From NCBI GenBank assembly GCA_902802265.1, contig CADCLN010000006.1:16401-80400 (forward strand): a DNA stretch of 64,000 nt, in the 5' to 3' direction. This document shows, piece after piece, positions 26,521 to 37,000 of this stretch; the stretch's first letter is position 1; the number at the start of each line of letters is the position of its first letter. The notes beneath the pieces were generated by a model, which saw nothing but the letters and a program-made list of their open reading frames with translations, made no database searches and was not told the origin of the DNA. The translations under genes and the position numbers were made by a program. The stretch comes from an uncultured Bacteroidales bacterium. GTDB lineage: Bacteria > Bacteroidota > Bacteroidia > Bacteroidales > Bacteroidaceae.

Positions 26521-27414
26521 TTACATGACGTTGAGGACTTGCTCCTTGATTTGTTCGAGTTCGTCTTTCATGCGAACAACGATGTTTTGCATTTCAGCTT
26601 GATTAGACTTGCTGCCGGTGGTGTTGATTTCTCGGCCCATCTCTTGGGCAATGAAGCCTAACTTCTTGCCTTGTCCACGCCCCTCGTTCATCGTCTCAAT
26701 GAAATAGCGAAGATGGTTGGAGAGGCGTTGCTTTTCTTCGGAAATGTCCAGTTTTTCAATATAGTAAATCAGTTCCTGCTCCAATCGGTTCTTGTCGTAG
26801 TCGGAACCAATCTGCTGTTCGAGTGTATCGACAATGCGCTGGCGGATTTTCTCGACACGTCCCTGTTCATAAGGTTCGATACTCGCCAAGAGTGCCGTGA
26901 TGTTGTCGATTTTCTCCTGAAACTTCTTTGCCAGAGCTTTACCCTCCTGCTTGCGGAAGTTCACGAGGTTTTCCACAGCCTCTTCGACTACTCGCTGGGC
27001 AACAGTCCATTCTTCGTCGGTGAGTTCTTCCACTTCGGTACGGAGAGTGACATCAGGCATCCGCACCAAGACACGCATCCAGTCGCTGGCTGTGTTGCGT
27101 TGGTTGGAGGCATCCAGTCCGAGCTGTTCGGAGAGTGCCTGCATCTGGCGGAAGTATTCTGTAACTAATGCGCCGTTGATGGGAGCGGCATTCGTGGCAT
27201 CATTTTTTTCTACCCAGAGAGAGAACTCCACTTTGCCACGCTCCAGTTCCTTTTGAATGAGTTGGCGGATTTCCATTTCCTTCTCCCGATAGAGAGGAGC
27301 GATGCGGGTCGCCATGTCGAGCGCTTTCGAGTTGAGCGACTTGATTTCCGCATGAATTTTTTTGCCTTGAAATTCGGCCACGCTTTTGCCGTAGCCAGTC
27401 ATAGATTGTATCAT
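26521..27414 (-). CDS. YicC/YloC-family endoribonuclease
   Basis: 297 residues. The N-terminus MIQSMTGYGKSVAEFQGK and the C-terminus GKKLGFIAQEMGREINTTGSKSN...VVRMKDELEQIKEQVLNV are diagnostic of the YicC family (DUF1732 at the C-terminus), shown in other bacteria to be an RNase that affects small RNAs. The middle contains long charged helices. First gene of the yicC-gmk-HAD unit with its own promoter at 27469. Confidence 0.93.
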   Translation of the reverse strand: MIQSMTGYGKSVAEFQGKKIHAEIKSLNSKALDMATRIAPLYREKEMEIRQLIQKELERGKVEFSLWVEKNDATNAAPINGALVTEYFRQMQALSEQLGLDASNQRNTASDWMRVLVRMPDVTLRTEVEELTDEEWTVAQRVVEEAVENLVNFRKQEGKALAKKFQEKIDNITALLASIEPYEQGRVEKIRQRIVDTLEQQIGSDYDKNRLEQELIYYIEKLDISEEKQRLSNHLRYFIETMNEGRGQGKKLGFIAQEMGREINTTGSKSNQAEMQNIVVRMKDELEQIKEQVLNVM

Positions 27415-27468
27415 AAAAATAGGCCTGTTTTTATCTGTTATTATTTACTTGTAAAAACAAAACGGCTG

Positions 27469-27476
27469 CAAAGGTA
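27469..27476 (-). promoter_or_regulatory. -7 element of the yicC-gmk-HAD unit
   Basis: Minus-strand TACCTTTG, 54 bp upstream of the yicC ATG. Confidence 0.7.
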
Positions 27477-27549
27477 AGGAATAAATCTGAATTATGGAAT
27501 CGGAAAAACTAAAAAGTAAGGCGTTTTTAGGTTTTTTGGCGCAGAAAAC

Positions 27550-27580
27550 TTGGTAAATCTTTGGAGTTGTGCTACCTTTG
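27550..27580 (+). promoter_or_regulatory. Promoter of the tsaB-murA-ispF run
   Basis: TTG 27550-27552, 20-bp spacer, TACCTTTG 27573-27580. The in-frame ATG at 27550 falls in the promoter, so the real tsaB start is 27634. No comparable box was noted between the following genes, so this promoter may serve much of the 11.6-kb run. Confidence 0.7.
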
Positions 27581-27633
27581 CACATTATTTAGATAATAGC
27601 CGCTATGATATAGCGACAAACCGGACAAAAGAA

Positions 27634-28374
27634 ATGGCTTGTATTTTACATATAGAAACAGCAGCAGAGGGATGCAGCGTGGCTGTGAGCCAGGAGGGAG
27701 CAGTCATCTATGCTGCCGACAACGAGCATCTGAACGAAGAAGCTGGGAATGAAACTCTACATAAAGGGAAAAACTCGTTGAGCGGACATGCCGGTGTGCT
27801 GGGCACATTGGTGGATGGCGCCCTTTCGTTCACCGACAATCATGCCATCCCCTTCGATGCCGTTGCCGTCAGCGCGGGCCCTGGCAGCTATACGGGACTG
27901 CGCATTGGTGTGAGCATGGCAAAGGGCATTTGTTATGGTCGTGATTTAAAGCTCATTGCGTTGCCCACCTTGCAGATTCAATGCGTACCCTTTCTTCTCA
28001 AGCACGATGATATCCCTGAAGACTCTTTGATTTGCCCCATGCTTGACGCAAGACGCATGGAAGTTTATACGGCACTCTACACTCGAGGCTTAAAGCCTGT
28101 GATAGACATTTGTGCCAAAGTGATTGACGAACAATCGTTTCTGGAACATCTGGCAGAGCATCCTGTCTATTTCATGGGCAATGGAGCTGCCAAATGCCGT
28201 TCTGTCATCACCCACCCCAACGCACATTTTGTAGAGGATGTTCCGTTGGCAGCCAAGTTTATGTCACCTTTGGCTGAACGTCGATTCCTGCAAGAAGATT
28301 TTGAGGACGTAGCTTATTTTGAACCCAATTATTTAAAAGAATGGACTACAACACACAAAGACCCAAACTCATAA
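27634..28374 (+). CDS. tsaB: tRNA threonylcarbamoyladenosine biosynthesis protein TsaB
   Basis: 246 residues from the ATG at 27634. The ASKHA fold start ACILHIETAAEGCSVAVSQ and the region VSAGPGSYTGLRIGVSMAKGICYG match TsaB, the non-catalytic partner of TsaD in making t6A37 of ANN-decoding tRNAs. Its 3' end overlaps the DUF4290 gene by 34 bp. Confidence 0.94.
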   Translation: MACILHIETAAEGCSVAVSQEGAVIYAADNEHLNEEAGNETLHKGKNSLSGHAGVLGTLVDGALSFTDNHAIPFDAVAVSAGPGSYTGLRIGVSMAKGICYGRDLKLIALPTLQIQCVPFLLKHDDIPEDSLICPMLDARRMEVYTALYTRGLKPVIDICAKVIDEQSFLEHLAEHPVYFMGNGAAKCRSVITHPNAHFVEDVPLAAKFMSPLAERRFLQEDFEDVAYFEPNYLKEWTTTHKDPNS

Positions 28375-28937
28375 TGCCTGAATACGGAAGGTACATTCAG
28401 GAAATGGTGGATTATTGTAAAACCATCACGGATGCGCAAGAACGGCAGAATTGTGCCGAGAACATCATTGCGGTCATGGCCAACATGTCGGAAAAGAGCG
28501 GCGACGATGAGGAGTTCCGCACAAAGCTATGGAACCATTTGGCGGCTATTGCAAATTATCAGCTTGATATTGAATACCCTGTTCCTATTGAACGGGAAGA
28601 CGCCATTGGCAGCAACCGCGAAAGAATACCCTATCCGCAAAGAAAAATAGACCGTCGCCACTATGGTGCCATTGTGGAGATGTTCACAAAAGCACTCAAA
28701 GAAGAGGAGGACGAGGAGAAGCGTTACGAAATGGCGAAACTGATTGCCAACCACATGAAACGTGATTTATCGAACTGGAACGTGGATGCCATAAGTGACG
28801 CCAAAGTGGCAGACGATTTGGAACAATACACAGAAGGGAAGGTAGTGCTGAATCCTGATAACTTCCAGTTTATCAGCGACGGAGAATTGCTCAGCAGCCT
28901 TATTTCAACCACCGTGAAGAAAAAGAAGAAGAAGTAA
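28341..28937 (+). CDS. DUF4290 protein
   Basis: 198 residues, highly charged and helical: MPEYGRYIQEMVDYC, YPQRKIDRRHYGAIVE and a lysine-only C-terminus. Matches DUF4290, found only in Bacteroidetes, typically between tsaB and murA. The start at 28341 overlaps tsaB; its stop overlaps the murA ATG by one base. Function unknown; the conserved placement suggests a link to the wall or translation genes around it. Confidence 0.88.
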   Translation: MDYNTQRPKLIMPEYGRYIQEMVDYCKTITDAQERQNCAENIIAVMANMSEKSGDDEEFRTKLWNHLAAIANYQLDIEYPVPIEREDAIGSNRERIPYPQRKIDRRHYGAIVEMFTKALKEEEDEEKRYEMAKLIANHMKRDLSNWNVDAISDAKVADDLEQYTEGKVVLNPDNFQFISDGELLSSLISTTVKKKKKK

Positions 28938-30241
28938 TGGGACAATTCATCATAGAAGGCGGACATAAACTTCACGGCGAGATTACACCACAGGGTGCCA
29001 AGAACGAGGCGCTGGAAGTGATCTGTGCCGTATTGCTCACAGCAGAACCTGTTGTCATCAAGAATATCCCCAATATTCTCGATGTCAATAATCTGATTAA
29101 CTTGTTGAGCAAGATGGGAGTATCCGTTACCCATTCGGGCGACCACGAATGGACGTTTCAGGCAGAGAGACTTGACAAAGCTTATTTAGGCAGTCAGGAA
29201 TTTGTGCAGCGGTGTGCCAGTCTTCGAGGTTCCATCCTGACATTGGGTCCTTTGCTTGGCAGGTTCCATCATGCTTGCGTTGCCAAACCTGGCGGAGACC
29301 AGATTGGTCGCAGACGATTGGACACGCATTTCATTGGCATCCAGGAATTGGGCGCCAAATTCAGCTATAATCCGCAATGTGCTGTATATGACATTGATGC
29401 CCATGAACTGCATGGTCAATATATGTTGCTCGACGAAGCCAGCGTGACGGGTACCGCCAACATCATCATGACAGCCGTACTGGCACAAGGAACTACCACC
29501 ATCTATAATGCGGCATGTGAACCCTATATTCAGCAATTGTGCAAAATGCTGAATCGCATGGGAGCAAAGATTACAGGAGTTGGTTCGAACTTGCTGACGA
29601 TTGAAGGTGTGGAGGTGTTGCATGGCACAGAACACACCATTCTGCCCGATATGATTGAAGTGGGGTCTTTCATCGGCATGGCTGCCATGACAGGCAGCGA
29701 ACTGACCATCAAACACGTATCTTACGAGAATCTCGGCATCATCCCAACCATGTTCAGCCGTCTGGGCATCCAGATGGAAGTTATTGGCGACGACATACAC
29801 ATCCCAGAGCAAGAGCACTACGAAGTGCAATCGTTTATGGATGGCAGCATCATGAATATTGCCGACGCCCCGTGGCCTGGTCTCACGCCAGACCTGCTCA
29901 GCGTCATGCTGGTAGTGGCAACTCAGGCAAAAGGCAGTGTGCTGATACACCAGAAGATGTTTGAAAGCCGCCTGTTCTTTGTGGACAAACTGATAGACAT
30001 GGGTGCACAGATTATTCTATGTGACCCACATCGTGCCGTGGTCGTAGGACACGACAACCAACGCAAGTTAAGAGCCGCCAAGATGTCAAGTCCCGACATT
30101 CGAGCAGGCATCGCCTTGCTCATTGCCGCCATGGGAGCACAGGGCACAAGCGTCATCAGCAACATTGAGCAGATTGACCGTGGATATGAGGACATTGAAG
30201 GACGACTGGCTGCATTAGGAGCAAGCATCACACGAATATGA
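28937..30241 (+). CDS. murA: UDP-N-acetylglucosamine 1-carboxyvinyltransferase with Asp in place of the active-site Cys
   Basis: 434 residues. GQFIIEGGHKLHGEITPQGAKN, KPGGDQIGRRRLDTHFIG and PDMIEVGSF are MurA blocks; the enzyme transfers enolpyruvate from PEP to UDP-GlcNAc, the first committed step of peptidoglycan synthesis. In E. coli the loop reads GGCAIG with catalytic Cys115; here it reads GGDQIG with Asp121. The Cys-to-Asp form is known in mycobacteria and chlamydiae, remains active and resists fosfomycin. Overlaps rimM by 4 bp. Confidence 0.96.
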   Translation: MGQFIIEGGHKLHGEITPQGAKNEALEVICAVLLTAEPVVIKNIPNILDVNNLINLLSKMGVSVTHSGDHEWTFQAERLDKAYLGSQEFVQRCASLRGSILTLGPLLGRFHHACVAKPGGDQIGRRRLDTHFIGIQELGAKFSYNPQCAVYDIDAHELHGQYMLLDEASVTGTANIIMTAVLAQGTTTIYNAACEPYIQQLCKMLNRMGAKITGVGSNLLTIEGVEVLHGTEHTILPDMIEVGSFIGMAAMTGSELTIKHVSYENLGIIPTMFSRLGIQMEVIGDDIHIPEQEHYEVQSFMDGSIMNIADAPWPGLTPDLLSVMLVVATQAKGSVLIHQKMFESRLFFVDKLIDMGAQIILCDPHRAVVVGHDNQRKLRAAKMSSPDIRAGIALLIAAMGAQGTSVISNIEQIDRGYEDIEGRLAALGASITRI

Positions 30242-30762
30242 TACGCAAAGAAGACTGTTATAAAATCGGGAAAATCACAAAGGCACACGGACTGAAGGGC
30301 GAAGTGAATTTCATGTTTACCGATGACATTTGGGACCGTACAGAAAGCCCATATATCATTTGTGAAGTAAATGGCATTTTGGTTCCTTTTTACATGGAAG
30401 AATATCGCTTCAGAAGTGACTCGACTGCCCTTGTGAAATTTGAGCACCTTGACTCTGCCGATGCGGTACAGTTTCTTGTGAACAGCGATGTCTATTTTGA
30501 GAACAAATACGTTGAGGAAGGTGATGATGACGAAGTGTCGCTCCAATTTTTCATTGGGTTCAAAATGCTCAATGGTGACGACGAAACGGAAATCGGTACC
30601 ATCATCGACGTAGATGACAAAACAGAAAACTGGCTTTTCATTGTGGAGCGGCCCGACGGTAGCGAAGCCTTGATACCAGCACACGAAGAATTTATTCAAG
30701 AAATCAGGCAAGAGGAGAAAGAAATGGTCATGGACCTGCCGCTCGGATTGCTTGATTTGTAA
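30238..30762 (+). CDS. rimM: Ribosome maturation factor RimM
   Basis: 174 residues. DCYKIGKITKAHGLKGEVNFMF is the RimM N-terminal motif; the PRC-barrel at about 95-170 contains IIDVDDKTENWLFIVERPDGSEALIPAHEEFI. RimM assists 30S head assembly with S19. Translationally coupled to murA through an ATGA overlap. Confidence 0.94.
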   Translation: MIRKEDCYKIGKITKAHGLKGEVNFMFTDDIWDRTESPYIICEVNGILVPFYMEEYRFRSDSTALVKFEHLDSADAVQFLVNSDVYFENKYVEEGDDDEVSLQFFIGFKMLNGDDETEIGTIIDVDDKTENWLFIVERPDGSEALIPAHEEFIQEIRQEEKEMVMDLPLGLLDL

Positions 30763-30772
30763 AACATAGGAC

Positions 30773-31912
30773 ATGAAAAGAATTTGCATACTCGGTTCAA
30801 CCGGCTCCATCGGTACGCAAGCCCTGGAGGTGATAGAGGAACATAGTGATTTGTACGAAGCATACGTGCTGACAGCTTATAACAACGCCGACTTGGTGAT
30901 AGAACAGGCGCGCAAGTTTAAGCCCGAAGCTGTCGTCATTGCCAATGAAACTAATTATAATAAGGTACGCGAAGCGTTGGCAGACCTCCCCATCAAAGTG
31001 TATGCTGGAGCCAAGGCGCTGTGCGAAGTGGTACAGAATGAAAACGTGGACATTGTGCTTGCCAGCATGGTAGGATTTGCAGGATTGGAACCCACCATTG
31101 CGGCAATCAAAGCAAAGAAAGCCATTGCTTTGGCAAACAAAGAGACATTGGTCGTGGCTGGTGACCTTATTACACGGCTGGCAAATCAGTACCAAGTACC
31201 TATTTTGCCTGTGGATTCGGAACATTCGGCAATCTTCCAATGCCTTGAACCTGGCAACAAGATTGACAAGATTTTGCTGACTTGCTCGGGGGGACCCTTC
31301 CGCAAATTTTCAAAGGAACAAATCAAACACGTCACCAAAAGCGACGCACTCGCCCACCCCACGTGGAACATGGGTGCAAAGATTACCATAGATTCAGCTA
31401 CGCTGATGAACAAAGGTTTTGAAGTCATTGAAGCCAAATGGCTCTTCGGCGTAAAACCCGAACAAATTCAAGTGGTTGTCCATCCGCAAAGCGTCATTCA
31501 TTCTGCCATACAATTTGAGGATGGCGCCGTAAAAGCACAGTTGGGCGTTCCCGACATGCGTCTGCCTATTCAGTATGCATTCTCTTATCCCAAACGGCTT
31601 AGTCTGTCAGGGGAACGACTGGATTTGTTTGCCATGAAGGATCTCACCTTTGAGGCTCCCGACACAGACCGTTTCCCCTGTCTGCGCCTTGCCTACGAAG
31701 CTTTGCATCAAGGTGGGAATATGCCTTGCATTGTGAATGCTGCCAACGAAATCGTGAACCGCGCATTCATTGACGACAGAATTTCATATCCCCGCATTGC
31801 GGAAATCATCGAAAAGACAATGAACAAGATTGCCTTCTCGAAAGAATCATCACTTGAAACTTATTTAAACACGGACAAGGAAGCAAGAACTTACGCTTCT
31901 TCGCTGCTTTAA
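30773..31912 (+). CDS. dxr: 1-deoxy-D-xylulose 5-phosphate reductoisomerase
   Basis: 379 residues. NADPH-binding ILGSTGSIGTQALEV near the N-terminus; the metal/substrate region ILPVDSEHSAIFQCL and SGGPFR; then HPTWNMGAKITIDSATLMNKGFE. Second enzyme of the MEP isoprenoid pathway and target of fosmidomycin. A second MEP gene, ispF, closes the same co-directional run. Confidence 0.97.
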   Translation: MKRICILGSTGSIGTQALEVIEEHSDLYEAYVLTAYNNADLVIEQARKFKPEAVVIANETNYNKVREALADLPIKVYAGAKALCEVVQNENVDIVLASMVGFAGLEPTIAAIKAKKAIALANKETLVVAGDLITRLANQYQVPILPVDSEHSAIFQCLEPGNKIDKILLTCSGGPFRKFSKEQIKHVTKSDALAHPTWNMGAKITIDSATLMNKGFEVIEAKWLFGVKPEQIQVVVHPQSVIHSAIQFEDGAVKAQLGVPDMRLPIQYAFSYPKRLSLSGERLDLFAMKDLTFEAPDTDRFPCLRLAYEALHQGGNMPCIVNAANEIVNRAFIDDRISYPRIAEIIEKTMNKIAFSKESSLETYLNTDKEARTYASSLL

Positions 31913-31942
31913 CAAGGAAAATCATTTAAACACAAAGAATAC

Positions 31943-33376
31943 ATGGAAACAGTACTTATAAAAGCCCTGCAACTGATTATTGCCCTTTCTCTTCTTATCG
32001 TACTCCACGAAGGTGGACACTTTCTATTTGCCAAATTATTCAAAACGAGAGTAGAAAAATTCTATCTGTTTTTCGACTATAAATTTCATCTGTTCAGCAC
32101 CTATTCCAAATGGTTCCGCAAATTGCGTGGAAAAGCTCCTGTTCCTCGTCGTAAAGATAAAGATGGAAAGGAACTGGATGAGTATGAATATGATGGAACA
32201 GAATATGGCATCGGTTGGATTCCACTCGGAGGTTATGTCAAGATTAGCGGCATGATCGACGAATCCTTAGACAAAGAGCAAATGGCTTTGCCCCCAAAAC
32301 CTTGGGAATTTCGCACAAAACCTGCTTGGCAACGTCTGCTCATCATGCTGGGAGGTATCATCATGAACTTCCTTACAGCTATTGTCATCTATTCTATGGT
32401 GCTGTTCACTTGGGGAGAGGAGTATGTCAAAAGTGAAGACATGACCTATGGTATGAAATTCTCCGAACAAGCAAAACAAGACGGATTCCGTGACGGAGAT
32501 ATTATTATTAAAATAGATGATGAACGAGTAGAGTCATGGGCTGCAGGAAAGCTGCAGGACATCTCCAATGCAAAGAAAGCCACTGTTTTACGTAATGGAA
32601 AAGAAGTTGTTATCGATCTGCCCGAAGAAATGAATCTCATTGATATGCTGCAACAGGAACCTCGTTACGCATCCATCCTTCTACCCATGGAGATTGACAG
32701 TATCCTGCCTGGCTCTCCTGCAGAAGAAGTGGGGCTCAAGAAAGGAGACAAAATCACCGCACTCAACGGGGAAGCCATCGCAGACTTCAATGATTTCTGC
32801 ACCCACTTGCTCATGTTGCAAGATGTGCTGACAGAAGAATCCACTCATGCAGACAGTTTGAAGCAGCGTTCCATTACAATGGTTATCAACAAGACAGATA
32901 CTGTAAAAGCCGTACTCACATCATCATTCACGCTGGGTTTTTCCAACAAAATGCCTTATCTTGACAAAATCACAACCCGCAAATATGGCTTCTTCGAATC
33001 ATTCCCCGCTGGCATCAAACTGGGGTACGAAACTCTGGCAAGCTATGTCGATCAGATGAAGTATCTGTTCACAGCCAAAGGGGCACGAAGCGTAGGTGGA
33101 TTTATTGGCATTGGCAACATCTTCCCTGATGCCTGGAACTGGGAACGCTTCTGGATGCTTACTGCCTTCCTCTCCGTTGCACTTGGATTCATGAACGTTT
33201 TACCCATCCCAGCATTGGATGGCGGTCACGCCGTATTCGCTATTTACGAAATTATTACACGCAGAAAACCAAGCGACAAGGTTTTGGAAAAAGCACAATA
33301 CATCGGCATGATTCTGCTGATAGGACTGATGATTCTGGCACAAGCCAACGACATCCTACGCTTATTCGGTCTGTAA
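31943..33376 (+). CDS. rseP: RIP site-2 metalloprotease RseP
   Basis: 477 residues. Zinc motif HEGGH at 22-26 in the first membrane helix and the second motif NVLPIPALDGGH in the C-terminal membrane region; a transmembrane segment around 130-155 and PDZ-like sequence (about 245-280, LPGSPAEEVGLKKGDKI) lie between. Cleaves anti-sigma factors or other single-span proteins within the inner membrane. The dxr-rseP adjacency is conserved in many bacteria. Confidence 0.95.
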   Translation: METVLIKALQLIIALSLLIVLHEGGHFLFAKLFKTRVEKFYLFFDYKFHLFSTYSKWFRKLRGKAPVPRRKDKDGKELDEYEYDGTEYGIGWIPLGGYVKISGMIDESLDKEQMALPPKPWEFRTKPAWQRLLIMLGGIIMNFLTAIVIYSMVLFTWGEEYVKSEDMTYGMKFSEQAKQDGFRDGDIIIKIDDERVESWAAGKLQDISNAKKATVLRNGKEVVIDLPEEMNLIDMLQQEPRYASILLPMEIDSILPGSPAEEVGLKKGDKITALNGEAIADFNDFCTHLLMLQDVLTEESTHADSLKQRSITMVINKTDTVKAVLTSSFTLGFSNKMPYLDKITTRKYGFFESFPAGIKLGYETLASYVDQMKYLFTAKGARSVGGFIGIGNIFPDAWNWERFWMLTAFLSVALGFMNVLPIPALDGGHAVFAIYEIITRRKPSDKVLEKAQYIGMILLIGLMILAQANDILRLFGL

Positions 33377-33394
33377 TCAAAGGGGAGAAACCGC

Positions 33395-34027
33395 ATGAAA
33401 ATACTTGCTGTAGGCATGAACTATGCCGCACACATTAACGAGCTGCACAATAAAAACGAGCAGAATGCGTTAATACCATTAGAGCCAGTGATTTTCTCAA
33501 AGCCCGACTCTGCCATCATTCAGCCTGGAAAGCCATTCTTTGTACCAGATTTTGCAGAACGCTTCGACTATGAAACTGAAATTGTTGTGCGTATCAACAG
33601 AGCTGGTAAAGATATTGGCGAGCGCTTTGCCCATCGCTACTATGATGAAGTCACCGTCGGAATAGATTTTACTGCGCGCGACCTTCAACAGAAATTACGT
33701 GCCAAGGGACTGCCATGGGAACTCTGCAAAGGTTTTGACGGTAGTGCAGGCATCGGAAAATTCATGAAGGTGGAAGATTTGGGCACAAACGTGCAAAACA
33801 TAGATTTTCATCTGAATAAAAATGGAGAGACCGTACAACGAGGCAACACCCGTGATATGCTGTTCACCATCGACCAAATCATTGCATACGTCAGCCGATT
33901 CTTCATCCTCAAAACGGGAGACCTGCTGTTCACAGGCACCCCGTTGGGTGTAGGCCCCATCGCAGAAGGAGATGTACTCGACGGATTTATCGGTGAGAAA
34001 CAATTGCTCCATTTGAGAATAAAATAA
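33395..34027 (+). CDS. Fumarylacetoacetate hydrolase-family protein
   Basis: 210 residues. FSKPDSAIIQPGKPFFVPDF, FDYETEIVVRINRAGKDI and GDLLFTGTPLGVGPIAEGD follow the FAH-fold pattern with the Glu ligands for a divalent metal. Family members are acylpyruvases, decarboxylases or hydrolases of C-C bonds; a role as acylpyruvase/oxaloacetate decarboxylase is possible but not shown. 18 bp after rseP and 28 bp before porU. Confidence 0.88.
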   Translation: MKILAVGMNYAAHINELHNKNEQNALIPLEPVIFSKPDSAIIQPGKPFFVPDFAERFDYETEIVVRINRAGKDIGERFAHRYYDEVTVGIDFTARDLQQKLRAKGLPWELCKGFDGSAGIGKFMKVEDLGTNVQNIDFHLNKNGETVQRGNTRDMLFTIDQIIAYVSRFFILKTGDLLFTGTPLGVGPIAEGDVLDGFIGEKQLLHLRIK

Positions 34028-34055
34028 CACAGGAATGTAAAAAACAAGAACACTC

Positions 34056-37000
34056 ATGGCAAAAAGACTTTTCATATTACTGTCCATTTTTACGATGGTC
34101 ATCGCCACCCATGCTACAAACACATACGCAGAACATTCCGTACTTTCATCGGGTAGATGGGTAAAAATTCGCGTAAGCAATACAGGTGTTTACCAACTGA
34201 CAGCCAGCCAACTATCAGAAATGGGATTCAACAACCCATCTGCTGTCAGACTGTTCGGGTACAACTTGCCCATCTTGCCTGAAGCAAACATTGAGAACAT
34301 CAGCGACGACCTGACAGAAATTCCGCTGTGGCGACGGAGTGACGGCACGCTGCTGTTCTATTCCTGCGGTACAATCCAATGGACAAAGAGCGAAGAAACG
34401 AAAAACAAATTTACACACAAGAATAATCCCTATTCCAACTATATCTATTATTTCCTTTCTGAAGGAACACCTGTTGCATTCCCTTCAGAAAGCCCCTCAA
34501 CAACCCCAACCCACACAGCAACGACGTTCCCCGAACATTCAGTCATGGATATGGACGAATTTTCTTTTATCAATGTGGGTAGAACCTTTTTTGAAGAATA
34601 CGAATACGACAACAATGGTAGTCGCACCTACACGATAAGTACCCTGGGAGTAAACGATGGTACCGTTTTGCTGGATATACAGTTTGCCTCTACTGGAGCT
34701 TCCACGTTGTATATCTCCGCCAATGGCAACAACCTGATGTCAAAGATTTTTACTGATGTTACGAATCACTCTTCCGCCAGAATAAACACCATTTCAACTA
34801 CATTATCAAACAATTATGCAAACATCGCGAACATCACTCTTTCCCATAAAGCTTCAGCCACAACGGTAACAGGACATCTTGATTTCATTCGTGCCAATTA
34901 CACCCGAAAGCTTGACCTCAACGGACTTCATTTCATGGCTTTTCGTCCTGCCGATGAATTCAATTACCAAGTGACAATTACAGGAGCAAAGAGCGACACC
35001 CGCGTTTGGAAAGTGACCACACCTGCACGCACTTGCGAACAAAAGGGTTCACTTTCAGGTAGTAACTATGTTGCCGAGCTCACAAATGAAGGAAACGATG
35101 AATACGTAGCCGTCAACATCAACGCCAACTTCCCTTCTCCCGAATATGTCGGAGAAATAGCTAACCAAGACCTCCACAGCTGCAAGGACATTGAGTTTGT
35201 CATCATCGTGCCCGAAAACGGCCGTTATACAGCCCAGGCACAACGATTGGCAAATGCACACATTATTAAAGAAGGAATGAAATGCCTTGTGGTACGTGCA
35301 GACCAAATCTACAACGAGTTTTCTTCTGGAACACCCGATGCTACAGCCTATCGCCGATTCATGAAAATGCTCTACGACAAAGCACAAACGGACGGAAGCA
35401 TCAAGGCTCCCCGAAACCTGCTCTTCTTTGGAGCCTGTTATTGGGACAACCGCATGGTGACATCAACCATGAAGAAAAAATCACCTGCCGACTACCTGCT
35501 CTCTTACGAATCCGACAACTCCATTTCCATGACCGAAAGCTACCTTTGCGAAGAATATTTCGGCTTACTGACTGACAACAGCGGACACAACCCGCTCAAA
35601 GAAGCAGCACAAATCGGTATAGGCCGCCTGCCTGTTACCGACCTCACCACGGCAACCAACGTGGTAACAAAACTGATCAAATACATCAATAACGAGAACG
35701 CTGGAGCATGGAAAAACACCATCTGCTTCATGGGTGACGATGGCGACAACAACATCCACATGGACGATGCAGAGAACGTCATCACTTCAACACAAGATGC
35801 TTTCCCAAAATTCAGATATAAAAAAATCTATTGGGATCACTACCCAATTGTCAAGACTTCTACAGGAAGCACCTACCCAGCAGTACTTGAAGAAGTTAAC
35901 AAAACCATGCACGATGGGGCATTGGTCATGAACTACACAGGACATGGTTCTGCCTCTCTGCTCTCACACGAACAAGTATTGAAGACCGAAGACTTCCAGA
36001 AATGGTCTTCACCCAGACTTCCTCTGTGGTTCACAGCCGCTTGTGACGTCACACCCTACGACATGAACAAAGACAACATCGGCACAGAAGCCGTATTCAA
36101 CAAACGAGGTGCAGCCATGGGATTTGTTGGAACAGCACGTACCGTCTATTCCACACAAAACCGAATCTTCAACCGCTATTTCATGAAACAGCTTCTCGGT
36201 AAAAATGCTGCAGGCCAGCGAAACACCATCGGCGAAGCTATCACCCTGGCAAAAGCCTCCATTGCTACAAGCAGAAACATTAGTAACCGCGATGCCATCA
36301 ACAAGACACATTTCGTACTCATTGGCGACCCCGCCATCACACTCGCAACCCCCAACTACAACATAAAAGTTGACCAAATCAATGGCACGGCTGTCAGCGA
36401 GACCAACCAACCTACTATAAGTGCTGGTAACGTGGTGAGCGTGACAGGTCACATCGAGGATGAAGAAGGGAATCCCATCAATGATTACAACGGTACCATC
36501 GAACCTGTCGTCTATGACAATCTGGAAACCATCAAGTGCCACAGAAATTCTTCTGCCGACACCGATACGGCATACATCTACCATGACCGGACACGTACTC
36601 TCTTCGCGGGTTCCGAGAAAGTTTCAAACGGACAATTCACATTCTCCTTCCCCGTACCGCTCGACATCAACTACAGCAACAAGACGGGTCTGATAAACCT
36701 TTATGCCAACAATGGACTGAACGAAGCCCATGGCAATTGCAACAACTTCATCGTAGGAGGCACAGGAAACTATGTGCAAGACGGCAACGGGCCTGCTATC
36801 ACCGCCTATCTCAACAGAGACGACTTCAACGACGGCGACGATGTCAACGAGACCCCCTACCTCTTCCTGCAACTCCACGACCCCGATGGCATCAACACCA
36901 CAGGCAATGGCATCGGACATGACATCGAAATCATTATTGACAACGATGAACAGAAGACCTACAGCCTCAACAAATACTTCACTCCTACTACTGGCGGTTA

